In this document: one piece after another, positions 8,614-17,899 of the stretch
Layout: the number at the start of each line of letters is the position of its first letter
Position numbering within the stretch: position 1 is the stretch's first letter
Origin: JAWKTM01 sp041399085
GTDB lineage: Bacteria > Planctomycetota > Planctomycetia > Pirellulales > Pirellulaceae
Direction: 5' to 3'
NCBI GenBank assembly: GCA_041399085.1
Contig: JAWKTM010000024.1
Coordinates: 1 to 64,000 of the forward strand
DNA length: 64,000 nucleotides
Made by a program: the position numbers and the translations under genes
Notes under the pieces: model-generated
Told to the model about the DNA's origin: nothing
Database searches by the model: none
The model's input: the letters and a program-made list of their open reading frames with translations, nothing else

Positions 8614-9123
8614 ATGGCCGCACGACGACCTCGCAATAACGCGGGCAAGGATGAATCGCGTTCGCCCCAGGATCGTTCGGTGTTGGTCGCCCGCACGCCC
8701 GTCGGCAAGGGCGTGTTCGCTCGCCGGCGCTATGCCGCGACGGCCATCATCGGCGAGATCGAAGGGACGTACTTTGACCCCAGCTACGGTTCCGACTACT
8801 GCATGACCGTCAGCGGTGATCGCCGCCTGGAGCCTTCGCCGCCGTTTCGCTACGTGAATCACAGTTGTGATCCGAACTGCGAATTCGATTGGTTCCAAGT
8901 CCGCGAAGGCGCGGCGTCCCGCGAACGCGTGTTCTTGATCGCGCTGCGAGACATCCGGCCGGGCGAAGAATTGACAATCGACTACAACTGGCCAGCCGCC
9001 GGTGCGATTCCGTGCCGCTGTCAATCCACGAACTGCCGCGGTTGGATTGTGGATCCCGCGCAGTTGGACGAGTTGCTAGAACAGATTGCGGAGAAGGTGG
9101 CCGAAGCCGAGTCGTCGGCGTAA
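8614..9123 (+). CDS. SET-domain protein (putative protein lysine methyltransferase)
   Basis: The product has 169 residues. The SET core is clear: GKGVFARR early in the domain, YVNHSCDPNCE (the NHS-C-PN pseudoknot motif that builds the cofactor site, about residues 85-95), and GEELTIDYNW with the catalytic-site Tyr. A post-SET-like cysteine cluster (CRCQSTNCRGW) follows at about 133-143, probably binding zinc with an upstream Cys. The protein is essentially a bare SET domain, as in many bacterial members. The methylated substrate cannot be told from context. It converges with the unknown gene pair that ends at 9131. Confidence 0.87.
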   Translation: MAARRPRNNAGKDESRSPQDRSVLVARTPVGKGVFARRRYAATAIIGEIEGTYFDPSYGSDYCMTVSGDRRLEPSPPFRYVNHSCDPNCEFDWFQVREGAASRERVFLIALRDIRPGEELTIDYNWPAAGAIPCRCQSTNCRGWIVDPAQLDELLEQIAEKVAEAESSA

Positions 9124-9130
9124 CGCGTTT

Positions 9131-9457
9131 TCATTTCTCGACAAAATACAGCGACACCGAATCTTCGAGAATCTGCGCCGCGACTTGCATAGGACTGACT
9201 CGCCGCCCTTCCTTGCTCAGCTCACTCGCGATGCTCGTCAGCCGCGCTTTGGTTTCCTCGCTCATTGGCACTTTGCCCTGCACAATCCATGTCGGATCGC
9301 TCGGGCGACCTGGGCGAAGCCCCTGGCTAGGTTGAAGACGGGTCGCCAATACGCTCGCCAACCTAGCCATGCCAAAAGCTCCGCCGCCCGTGTCGGGGAT
9401 TTCCCCGACAACTTTCGCACCCAACCGATGGGCAAGCCCTTGAATGTTTTTAGCCAT
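9131..9457 (-). CDS. Conserved-looking protein of unknown function, second gene of a coupled pair
   Basis: The product has 108 residues from the ATG at 9457. This start overlaps the stop of the upstream gene by eight bases (ATGGCTAA), and a GGAG site lies about ten bases before it. The N-terminal half contains RLGAKVVGEIPDTGGGAFG and a proline/arginine-rich RPGRPSDPTW segment. The C-terminal half (KVPMSEETKARL ... SPMQVAAQILEDSV) looks like a strand-helix-helix, similar in layout to ribbon-helix-helix DNA-binding proteins. That similarity is by eye and weak. No function is assigned. Confidence 0.72.
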   Translation of the reverse strand: MAKNIQGLAHRLGAKVVGEIPDTGGGAFGMARLASVLATRLQPSQGLRPGRPSDPTWIVQGKVPMSEETKARLTSIASELSKEGRRVSPMQVAAQILEDSVSLYFVEK

Positions 9458-9851
9458 GTGGATCATTCTCCAAAGGAAACTCGATCTCCAGATAGTCGCG
9501 ATCAATTACTAAGCCAACGGCGCCTTGCCGAGTTTCGCTTCCCATTTCCAGGAGGAACGCTCGCAAACTATCGATTTCCTGTTCGATCAGCGTTTCCGAC
9601 GTATAGCAATTCACAATGACTGGCGCGTCGAAAACAAGCTCGGCGTTGCGGCCATCATCGCGCCAGACACCTTTCGCTTGTGGAAACGCGGTCGCGCCGC
9701 CAAATGCCGATCCTAGGAATGACAGCGCGCGTTCAACCCACGCATCTTGGTCGATTGCGACCCCGTAGCGATCAACGCTTGGGATAAACAATACGAGCAA
9801 CGTCGAGGCGTTCTTCCTCGCGCCTAACTGTTCTGCCAATTCCTTGGTCAT
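9450..9851 (-). CDS. Conserved-looking protein of unknown function, first gene of a coupled pair
   Basis: The product has 133 residues if it starts at the ATG at 9851, chosen because a GGGAG site lies nine bases upstream; ATGs at 9860 and 9941 are also in frame but are worse placed. The sequence is a compact alpha/beta protein with no signal peptide or membrane segment: ASTLLVLFIPSVDR, then FGGATAFPQAKGVWRDDG, then a hydrophobic strand ending GLVIDRDYLEIEFP. The downstream gene overlaps it by eight bases. The pair resembles a small self-contained cassette such as a toxin-antitoxin module, but this is inference from layout alone. Confidence 0.72.
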   Translation of the reverse strand: MTKELAEQLGARKNASTLLVLFIPSVDRYGVAIDQDAWVERALSFLGSAFGGATAFPQAKGVWRDDGRNAELVFDAPVIVNCYTSETLIEQEIDSLRAFLLEMGSETRQGAVGLVIDRDYLEIEFPLENDPHG

Positions 9852-10054
9852 AGGCACCATCTCCCTTGTCTCTAACACTTCGCACTCTCCAGCTTGCGAC
9901 TTTTTGGGCCGAAAGTCAAGCGCACCCGAAGCTTCGCGCAAGCGCCACCTACTTGCCCTGCCAGCAACCCTTCCGTTACAACGGACTGCCGCTTGTGCCG
10001 GCGCGATCGAGCTGGCCTGAACGTTTCGTTTCCTTTGCCAGTTGAGTTGTGCGA

Positions 10055-10891
10055 ATGTTGGAGCTGTACGGTCAAATCGAGGAAGCGGTAGCCGCGATTC
10101 GCGGGCAATGGAACGAGACGCCGCACGCCGGCATTATCTTGGGTACCGGTTTGGGCGGATTGGTGGAAGAGATCGATGTCGAGGCGGCGATCGACTACGA
10201 AGCGATCCCCAATTTTCCTCGCAGCACGGCGATCAGCCACCGAGGCCGGTTGGTTTGCGGTCGACTTCGCGGCTTGCCGGTCATGGCAATGGAAGGCCGC
10301 TTCCACATGTACGAAGGTTATTCGCTGAAGCAGATCACGCTGCCCGTGCGCGTGATGCGAGCGATGGGCGCGAAGCTGCTGGTGGTGTCGAACGCGTGCG
10401 GCGGAATGAATCCGTACTACCGCGAAGGCGACATCATGGTGATCGACGACCATATCAATCTGTTGGGCGACAATCCGTTGATCGGCATCAACGACGATCG
10501 ACTGGGACCACGATTTCCCGACATGTGCGAACCGTATGATCGCAGGTTGGTTGATCGCGGTTTGGCGGTGGCGCGAGCCAATGACATCGTGGCCCATAAA
10601 GGCGTGTTTGTGGCGGTCGCCGGGCCGAATTTGGAAACGCGGGCCGAGTATCGCTTTCTGCGATTGATCGGGGCCGATGTCGTCGGCATGTCGACGGTTC
10701 CCGAAGTGATTGTGGCCGTGCACTGCGGATTGAAAGTTGTGGGGTTCTCGATCGTGACCGATATGTGTCTGCCCGACGCTTTGCATCCGGCCGACGTGCA
10801 GAAGATCATTGGAATTGCCAATGAAGCCGAACCGAAGCTCCGCACGCTCGTCGGCGGCGTGTTGGATTCGGATGAAGTGCGAAGTCTCTAA
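10055..10891 (+). CDS. Purine nucleoside phosphorylase, paralogue 1 (Asp at the base-specificity position)
   Basis: The product has 278 residues from the ATG at 10055; an in-frame GTG at 10049 is also possible. It is a trimeric-type phosphorylase that splits purine nucleosides with phosphate: ILGTGLGGL binds phosphate, GRFHMYEG carries the conserved His, and GMSTVPEVIVA carries the base-binding Glu. Where human PNP reads SLITNKV, with Asn243 contacting the base, this protein reads SIVTDMC, that is, Asp. Asp here is the residue of methylthioadenosine phosphorylases and favours 6-aminopurines. Its tandem neighbour keeps Asn. Salvage of adenine-type substrates is therefore inferred. Confidence 0.9.
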   Translation: MLELYGQIEEAVAAIRGQWNETPHAGIILGTGLGGLVEEIDVEAAIDYEAIPNFPRSTAISHRGRLVCGRLRGLPVMAMEGRFHMYEGYSLKQITLPVRVMRAMGAKLLVVSNACGGMNPYYREGDIMVIDDHINLLGDNPLIGINDDRLGPRFPDMCEPYDRRLVDRGLAVARANDIVAHKGVFVAVAGPNLETRAEYRFLRLIGADVVGMSTVPEVIVAVHCGLKVVGFSIVTDMCLPDALHPADVQKIIGIANEAEPKLRTLVGGVLDSDEVRSL

Positions 10892-10910
10892 TGCCTCGAC
10901 AACGTCGCTC

Positions 10911-11765
10911 ATGAATCCCGTGCTCGCGCCCCTCGCATCGAACGTCCAGCAAACCGTGGGCGTAATCCGCGCCGTGTGGCCGACGCGTCCCCGAGCCGCC
11001 GTGATCTTGGGTACGGGTTTGGGAAACGTGGCGAACGAGATCGAAGTGGAAGCTGAATTTGGTTACTTCGATCTGCCCCACTTTCGGCGTTCGACGGCGC
11101 TCGCGCATCGCGGCCGATTGCTCTGCGGGCGATTGGGCGGCTTGCCCGTGGTGACGATGGACGGCCGCTGTCATCACTACGAAGGCTGCACATACCACGA
11201 GCTGACGTTTCCCGTGCGGGTCATGCACGCTTTGGGCGCCGAAGTGCTGATCGCCAGCAACGCTAGCGGCGGATTGAATCCGAAGTTCGCGGCTGGCGAC
11301 ATCGTCGTGCAAGACGATCATCTGGATCTGATGTTTCGGCGAGGCGGATTGTCGGCCGGATGCTCGATGCCGCGCCCCGCGTCGCCCATGCAATCGCCGT
11401 ATGACCGAGAGCTGGCCGAGCTGGCGTTGTCGGTCGCGCGACGCGAGAACTTCGCGGCTCATCGCGGAGTCTACGTTGCCGTAACGGGACCGAACTACGA
11501 AACCCGCGCCGAGTACCGCATGTTTCGCCGACTCGGCGGCGACGTGGTCGGGATGTCGACGGTACCAGAAGTGGAGACTGCCGTGGCTTGTGGGATGCGT
11601 GTCTTGGCGCTTTCCACGGTCACCAACGTCGCTCGCCCCGATGCGCCGGAGACAGTGGACGCCGAGGACGTGGTCGATGTGGCTTCGCACGCCGAGCCCA
11701 ATCTGCGAAAGATCGTGCTGGCCGTCATGCGACACGAACGGCTGGCCCAGCAAGAGAGCCGTTGA
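10911..11765 (+). CDS. Purine nucleoside phosphorylase, paralogue 2 (Asn at the base-specificity position)
   Basis: The product has 284 residues from the ATG at 10911, nineteen bases after the stop of paralogue 1. The same motifs are present: VILGTGLGN, GRCHHYEG, SNASGGLNP, GMSTVPEVETA. The base-specificity segment reads STVTNVA, keeping the Asn typical of enzymes acting on inosine and guanosine. An insertion (FRRGGLSAGCSMPRPAS) distinguishes it from paralogue 1 in the segment after the DDHLDL motif. The two genes probably arose by duplication and form one transcription unit. The stop lies 9 bases from the end of the convergent kinase gene. Confidence 0.9.
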   Translation: MNPVLAPLASNVQQTVGVIRAVWPTRPRAAVILGTGLGNVANEIEVEAEFGYFDLPHFRRSTALAHRGRLLCGRLGGLPVVTMDGRCHHYEGCTYHELTFPVRVMHALGAEVLIASNASGGLNPKFAAGDIVVQDDHLDLMFRRGGLSAGCSMPRPASPMQSPYDRELAELALSVARRENFAAHRGVYVAVTGPNYETRAEYRMFRRLGGDVVGMSTVPEVETAVACGMRVLALSTVTNVARPDAPETVDAEDVVDVASHAEPNLRKIVLAVMRHERLAQQESR

Positions 11766-11774
11766 AGGCGATGG

Positions 11775-14267
11775 CTATCCGCCGCTTGCCGCCGGTATCG
11801 CGCATTCGGCAAAGCGTCCTAGCGTTTCGTACAGCTTCGTCTTTTCGATCGGTTTGGCCGCGTAGTCATCACAGCCAACCGATAAACAGCGTTCTCGATC
11901 GCCAGCCATCGCATTGGCGGTGAGAGCCACGATTGGACGGAGGTAACCCGCTTCGCGCAATCGCCGCACGGCGCCATATCCATCCAGCACCGGCATTTGC
12001 ATGTCCATCAAGATCACGTCGAACGCTTGGGCGGTCTGCTCGGCCGCGCGAGCTTGTTGAATCGCTTGTTCGCCATCCTCGACCAAGGTGATTTCCGCAC
12101 CGGCCCGACGCAGTAGATGCGAAATTAGCACTTGATTATCGGGGCCGTCTTCCGCCAAGAGAATTCGCATTCCCTCGAGTGGCCGTGTGGCCGTTTTCGT
12201 CTCCGCGCTGTTGGAGGTCGGCGTCTTGTTGGATTTGGATTGACTCGACGGCGGCACTTCCGCGTTCACCGCCTGCTCGGCTTCGATCAGCGGCAAAACC
12301 AATGAGAAGGCGCTGCCCTCGCCGATCATGCTGGCCACCACGATCTCGCCGCCCATCAAATGAGCCAGACGTTTGCAAATCGACAACCCGAGTCCCGTGC
12401 CGCCATATTTGCGTGTGGTCGAAGAATCGGCTTGCGTGAACGGACGAAACAGCCGCTGCAACTGTTCATCGGTGATGCCAATGCCCGAGTCTTCCACGCG
12501 AAACTCAAGCCGGCTTTGTCCTCGTTCATCGCGTCGGGGACGCACTTTCACTTGAACGCCTCCGATCTCGGTGAACTTAATCGCGTTGCCGATCAGATTG
12601 ACCAAGATCTGTCTCAGCCGCGTCGGATCGCCCATGATCCGGGTCGGAATCGAGTTTTCGACCTCCACACTCAATCGCAAACCTTTGCCGGCCGCCCGCA
12701 CATTCATCAACAGCACCACGTCGCCCAGCACTTGCAATGGCGAACAAGGGATGTGTTCGACTTGCAGCTTGCCCGACTCGATTTTTGACAGATCGAGAAT
12801 GTCGTTTAACAAGTTCAACAAGTGTTGGGCATTGCGGCGAATGATCTGCGCGGCTTCGATCGTTTCCGCCTCGGCTCCGCTTTCCGACAACACTTCGGCA
12901 AAGCCCATGATGGCCGTCATCGGGGTGCGAATCTCGTGGCTCATATTGGCCAAGAATTCGGACTTCGCCTGATTCGCCGACTCCGCCGTTTCCTTGGCGG
13001 AACGCAGTTGTTCTTCCGCTAGTTTGCGGTCCGAGATATCGCTGATCGTGCCGGACATTCGCAGCATGCCGGTCGCTTCGTCCACGACGGCTCGCCCGCG
13101 ATTGCGAAACCACGCGTAGTCGCCATCGCGCCGCCGCAAACGATGCTCGATGTCAAAAGCCGAGCGGTCCGCAATCCGGCTTTCGATTTCACCAGTGACG
13201 GTATCCACTTCATCCAAGTGAAGCAGGCTGGCGAACGTGGCGAAGCTCGCCGGGATCTCAAGTTCCGCGTACCCCAGCAACTCATAGAACCTGGTTGACC
13301 ACCAACACGTGCCGTGGGGCGGATTTTGGCAGTCCCACAGCCCGTCGGTGGAACCTTGCACGGCCAACTGTAAACGTTCGCGGCTGGTGCGAAGCTGGGC
13401 TTCGGTTTCCTTACGCTGCGTGATGTCGCGACAGATGCAGACCAACCCGCCGTCTTGCAGCCGCGTCAGCGAGAGTTCCGTATCGAACCGCTGGCCATCG
13501 CCTCGCAGCCCATGAGCTTCGCCATGCCAACGTCCGTCGCGATCCAACGCGGGGAGCACCGTGTTGTCGAGCGTCCAGCTTTGATCGGGGTCACACAATA
13601 TTCGCCACATGCGACCGATCAACAGACGTGGCTCGTAGCCATGCATGTGGGCGAAGGCCGGATTCACATAGACGAATTCTTCATCGCGGTTCAGAATCGC
13701 TACGCCATCTAAAGCCGCTTCCATTGCGATCTGGTGCTTCGCCAAACGATCATTGCGGTTGTCACTGTTTTGAACCGCGCGTCGCAGTTGATGCAGCGTG
13801 GTGACTTGACGGCCGAAGCTGGCCAAGTCGGCTAACTCGGCGTCCGCGGCGCGGGTGTCGAACTCGCGAGGTTGCTGGTCGGCGATCCCCAACAAGCCAA
13901 TTTTCCGCCCGTCGTGATCCTCGACCGCTACGGCGGCAAAGAACCGCAAGTTCGGGTCGTTGGCGACCAAACCGTGCTCCCGAAGCTGCTCGTGCGTTCG
14001 CAAGTCGCCAATCCACAAGGACCCGCGATTGGCATCCACCGCTCGGTGAAACGCTTCGTCGTATGGTATCTCGGAACTATTCGAGCCGACAAACGATTTC
14101 AACCAACGGCGACGATCCTCGGAAAAACTGAGGAAAGCTACGGGCGAATCGAAATGCCGAGCCATGAGTTGTACAAGGTCGTCGTACTCGGCCTCCTGCC
14201 GTGAATTCAGTGGCCCGATGCAACGCAAGTTGATTGGAGGCAGGGATGCCACGGGACTCCAAGTCAT
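11775..14267 (-). CDS. Hybrid sensor histidine kinase (GAF-PAS-PAS-HisKA-HATPase-REC)
   Basis: The product has 830 residues and no membrane segment, so it is probably cytoplasmic. Residues about 20-165 look like a GAF domain; two PAS/PAC units follow (about 180-290 and 300-425). The HisKA H-box reads FLANMSHEIRTPM, the N-box QILVNLIGNAIKF, and the G-boxes VEDSGIGI and GGTGLGLSI. A C-terminal receiver domain (about 705-825) carries the phospho-acceptor Asp in VILMDMQMPVLDG, with downstream Thr in ALTANA and Lys in AAKP. No response regulator or phosphotransfer gene is adjacent, so the output is unknown. Confidence 0.94.
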   Translation of the reverse strand: MTWSPVASLPPINLRCIGPLNSRQEAEYDDLVQLMARHFDSPVAFLSFSEDRRRWLKSFVGSNSSEIPYDEAFHRAVDANRGSLWIGDLRTHEQLREHGLVANDPNLRFFAAVAVEDHDGRKIGLLGIADQQPREFDTRAADAELADLASFGRQVTTLHQLRRAVQNSDNRNDRLAKHQIAMEAALDGVAILNRDEEFVYVNPAFAHMHGYEPRLLIGRMWRILCDPDQSWTLDNTVLPALDRDGRWHGEAHGLRGDGQRFDTELSLTRLQDGGLVCICRDITQRKETEAQLRTSRERLQLAVQGSTDGLWDCQNPPHGTCWWSTRFYELLGYAELEIPASFATFASLLHLDEVDTVTGEIESRIADRSAFDIEHRLRRRDGDYAWFRNRGRAVVDEATGMLRMSGTISDISDRKLAEEQLRSAKETAESANQAKSEFLANMSHEIRTPMTAIMGFAEVLSESGAEAETIEAAQIIRRNAQHLLNLLNDILDLSKIESGKLQVEHIPCSPLQVLGDVVLLMNVRAAGKGLRLSVEVENSIPTRIMGDPTRLRQILVNLIGNAIKFTEIGGVQVKVRPRRDERGQSRLEFRVEDSGIGITDEQLQRLFRPFTQADSSTTRKYGGTGLGLSICKRLAHLMGGEIVVASMIGEGSAFSLVLPLIEAEQAVNAEVPPSSQSKSNKTPTSNSAETKTATRPLEGMRILLAEDGPDNQVLISHLLRRAGAEITLVEDGEQAIQQARAAEQTAQAFDVILMDMQMPVLDGYGAVRRLREAGYLRPIVALTANAMAGDRERCLSVGCDDYAAKPIEKTKLYETLGRFAECAIPAASGG

Positions 14268-14743
14268 GATGAATTCTCTTGATGCCAGTCTCGTTACGCC
14301 GCCCAGCTTGCGTGCCGCCCGCGATTCGACGGCTGGCTCGAGCGATATGAGAATTATCGTTCATGCAACTGTCCGATTGCGGTTATCCGATGTCGCATCT
14401 TCAATTTCTAGCCGAAATGCAGTGAGTTCGATCGGTCGCGCGGCCGTGTCCGATCGGAGCGCTCAGGCTCCCCCGCCCAGATAACTCCTGGCGCGTTTCA
14501 TGACGGGCTATGGGTAGCGACACCAATCGCTGCCGCGTCGCCATATCGTGATTTGTCACGCGCTCGCCATTCAGCACGAGGTCTCGCGTGGGATCGGTAA
14601 AGAGACAGAACGCCACCGCGCAAAAAAACAGCCGGCTTCTCGCAACGAGAAGCCGAGCATGAATCGTGACTTATAAGACCAGTCGTGAGTCTTAAGATAC
14701 CACGTCCTAGTAATCGCGCACGACAATCCGCCGCGCGGGACTA
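14268..14743. other. Intergenic region upstream of the histidine kinase
   Basis: These 476 bases hold the upstream region of the leftward kinase gene and the 3' end of the leftward pseudogene at 14744-16085. Short open frames exist but none has a motif. The only clear element is the leftward terminator at 14622-14655. Confidence 0.5.
14622..14655 (-). terminator. Leftward intrinsic terminator
   Basis: CGGCTTCTCG (14633-14642) pairs perfectly with CGAGAAGCCG (14646-14655) around a 3-base loop. Read on the minus strand, the stem is followed by GCTGTTTTTTTG. It would end transcription coming from the oxidoreductase locus at 14744-16085, about 90 bases past its stop codon. Confidence 0.85.
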
Positions 14744-16085
14744 CTAGATGAACTGAGTTTTGCTGCCCGGCATGGGGATCGCGTAGCTGCCGTCCGCCAG
14801 TGGTTTGACCGGCAGCTCGTCTTGCAACGAATGCAGGCTGTCGAAGTCAGCCAACGCGACATCCGAATTGATGGCCTTATCCCACTGGATCATTTGGCCC
14901 GAGTAACTGGCCAAGCGTCCGAGGATCGCCGTCATGGTGCTCTTCGCGTACTCGGCTTCGTTCGGACGTTCGCCGCGTCGCAGAGCCGCGAACAGATCGT
15001 GATGCTCCTCTTGATGGCCGTTGCGCTTGCCCTTGGTTTCCCAAATCTTCTTGCCGCTGGCGTCGTAAATCTTGCCGCCGCTGATATCCCAGCCCGGTTC
15101 CCTTCGCAGCACTTGGCAATGCTCGCTGACCGAATTCCAACAGCCCGGAATGTGGCGGCATTGGCTCAACATCGTGGCGCCGTGGCATAAGTGAACTCGA
15201 TCATGTGGTGATCGTAGATCTCGCCATGCACTGATCGCCCGTGCGGACTTGACGGCCGCCTTGGCCTTGAGCCGAAACCGGATAACCGTTGAACAACCAG
15301 TTAATCACGTCGATGTTGTGAATGTGTTGCTCGTCGATATGGTCGCCGCAGAGCCAGTTGAAGTAGTACCAGTTGCGCAATTGATACTCCAACTCTGTGT
15401 GGTTCTTTTCGCGGACGAACCCACACGCCGGCTCCATTCCAGTAGGCTCCTTGCCAGCAGATGTCGCCGATAATTCCGTCCTGCAACTGCTGGATCTACG
15501 TCTCGACATAAGAGCCTTCGTGATGGCGTTGCAGACCACCGCCACGGCCAAGTTCTTCTTCTTGGCTTCCTCGTTAGCGGCCAAAACGCGTCGCACGCCG
15601 GCGCGTCGGTCGCAACCGGCTACTCATGAAAACGTGCTTGTTGGCCTTCACAGCGGCTTCGGGGTGCAACGGTCGGAATCGGAAGCGTGGCCAGCAACAC
15701 CATATCAATGTCCGCTTCGAGAACGCTCTTGTAAGCGTCCAAGCCGACGAACTGCGTTTCATGGTCACGTCAACCTTGTCCGGGTGCTGGCTCTTGATGC
15801 CGCGAAACGCACCCTGCAAGCGGTCCTCGAGGAACGTCGGCACTTGGCGACCAAGCGAACTTCGCCACCCGTGGTGTTCATCGCTTGGATCGCCGCGCCC
15901 GGTTCCACGGCCCGCCGCAACCGACTAAGCCGATCTTGATGACGTCGGATCCCGAAGGAATGGTGCCGATCGCGCGATGCTGGTTGCCCGGCGACAGCGC
16001 CGCCCGCAACCAACATCGACGAGGTCTTGATGAAATCGCGACGCGAAGTCCCGGTGGCTGGTGTCGACTTTTGTTTGTCACTCAT
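14744..16085 (-). pseudogene. Gfo/Idh/MocA family oxidoreductase, broken by several frameshifts
   Basis: Pieces of one exported NAD(P)-dependent oxidoreductase occur in order in different frames: a Tat-type leader (SRRDFIKTSS) at 16085, then GSDVIKIGLVGCGG (Rossmann start) in a second frame, then VKANKHVFM, then EYQLRNWYYFNWLCGDHIDEQHIHN (as HIDEQHIHNIDVINW) at about 15300, and an intact last 143 residues to the stop at 14744. Planctomycetes carry many such Tat-exported Gfo/Idh/MocA proteins. At least four or five frame changes are needed within 1.3 kb, so the gene cannot give a full product as written. Sequencing error is an alternative to decay. Confidence 0.85.
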
Positions 16086-16308
16086 GATTCGTGCTGCTCC
16101 CTAATGAAGCTGGAGGGGATGGGTATTCCAAATGGCGTCGACAACGGCAAAACTCAATCGCCACCGACGCGCACAAGGCCTGCGAACAATCCGCTAAGCA
16201 TATCTTCACGGCGGCGATTCTTCAATTAGTTGCGCAAGATCGAGCCGCGAGTGTCGCGGTCGCCCCGGATCGGAAGAACCGCCGCCACGCGCCGCCGACC
16301 GCTAGATT

Positions 16309-17818
16309 TCATTCGTAGGCCAAAGAGACTTCAAGACATTCGCAGCAAAGCCTCGCCACATCGATCGTGCGCGGGCAACAGCAAAGCGACATGTTCAGGC
16401 AGGCCGGCCGTAATTAAGGGCGAAGTCGAATCGTCGATGCAGCGAGCTATGCGATCCGCCCCCACTGCTGAACTTCGCTGGTCCGAACCACACGGGAACT
16501 CATGCCAGCGCGCACCGTCACCACCCCAAATCGCCCGTTACCCGCCGGTCCGAACACGTTGGCGATGCGTTATGGCACGTTCGGATAGTCGCCAAAGCTG
16601 GTCGCCCGGCGGCCGCTGGAGCGTCAATCGTCCAGCGAGGCCGTTCCAACGCCAACGATTTCCGTAGTCATCCGCGTGACCATCGTCAGAGCCCAGTAAC
16701 GCAACTCGCCCGCGATGTGCCGTCCTCACGCAATACACGTCGCCCGAGGAAGCCGCCTCGCCCATGAAAGCGATCGATACGCGGCTCGCGGAAACCACGA
16801 CACTCGACCCTGATGCGATCATGTGTCGCTTGGTCCTCGCCCCGCCAATGGAACTGGGCCGAGCGAAGATTGGGGCAAGATCAACTTAGAGTCAACGTCA
16901 CTGCTCCTGCGGTCCCACGTCCGCGACATCGAACTCGTGTAGAACCTTTCGCAACTGAATGCCCGCCTCGTCGGCATCCGCCAAGACATCGCTTTGGGAA
17001 TGATCGCCCGTCACGACGGCCGCGAATCTGTCCAGAAACGATTTCATGCCACCCTGAGCCGCGAAAAACTCTTGCAAGCGATGATCGACATACGCCAGCG
17101 TCTCGATCGCGTTCGCCGGCCCCAGCTTATGGCTCTGAAAATCATTCTGCGGAAAGTAGGCGACCGTCAGGTCCGGCATCCGTTCACTTGCCGCCAAATG
17201 CGCGAGAAAATCGGCCGTATTATGATCCTCGAAGCCGTAATGGTGAAACATGCCGCTACGCGTGCTCACATTACCGGCTCCCTCCCAGCCCTCGCGAACC
17301 ATGTCGCCAAGGAACAAAATTTCCGGCCCCTCGATATCTTCCCGAAACGGCACTCCCGGCCAGAGTCGCATCAGCCACGGCGTTTGAACTCGATGCCGAC
17401 GTGGACCGTGGAACACCAAATAGTTCAACGAGGCCGCGGTTCGACCGTGACGGGACAACCAATCAAACAAAGTGGGACACTGAAGTCGCGTCTCATTCAA
17501 CCCAACGACAAAGTCTTCGAAGAATTTGTCAAACCCTTCGCGCCAAATAATCGGAACGTCGGCCCCAAAATAAAAGACCCTTCGGTCTTGGCGATCATAA
17601 AAATAGGCGCCTGTCACACCGTGGTCGCCCGGATAACAGCCCGTGATAATCGAGGCCGTTGCCGCCGGAGTGATCGAGGGAAACACGGACGTACAATTCC
17701 ATTGCAGATGCCCTCGCTCGCCTAACTCCTTCAGTGTTGAGAGGCGCCCCGCTTGCATCGCCGGATGAACCACACGACTCGAGAGGGCGTCGATAACAAT
17801 AAGTAGTACAGGCTTCAT
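16309..17818 (-). pseudogene. Type I phosphodiesterase/nucleotide pyrophosphatase (alkaline phosphatase superfamily), C-terminal part frameshifted
   Basis: From the ATG at 17818 an intact frame of about 306 residues runs to a stop at 16898. It holds VIDALSS (metal Asp), FPSITPAATAS (nucleophile Thr), FPQNDFQSHKLGP (metal Asp and His) and TGDHSQSD (metal Asp-His). The family's C-terminal part is still visible beyond the stop, but scattered over frames: ADDYGNRWRWNG near 16650, SSGGGSHSSLHR near 16460 (a segment with the last metal His) and a final hydrophobic helix ending at 16309. The reading-frame breaks remove that His from the product. The neighbouring oxidoreductase is damaged in the same way. 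Confidence 0.75.
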
Positions 17819-17899
17819 GGCTCGCGAATTACGAATAGCAACTTTGTTTGTTAAGAAGCATGACGGCGCCAACGATTCAGTAGCAAGAACTCGGCCTCG

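Noticed and set aside
14401..14616. 71-codon minus-strand open frame upstream of the kinase
   Set aside because: No ribosome-binding site, motif or conservation-like pattern; it probably lies in the kinase's upstream region.
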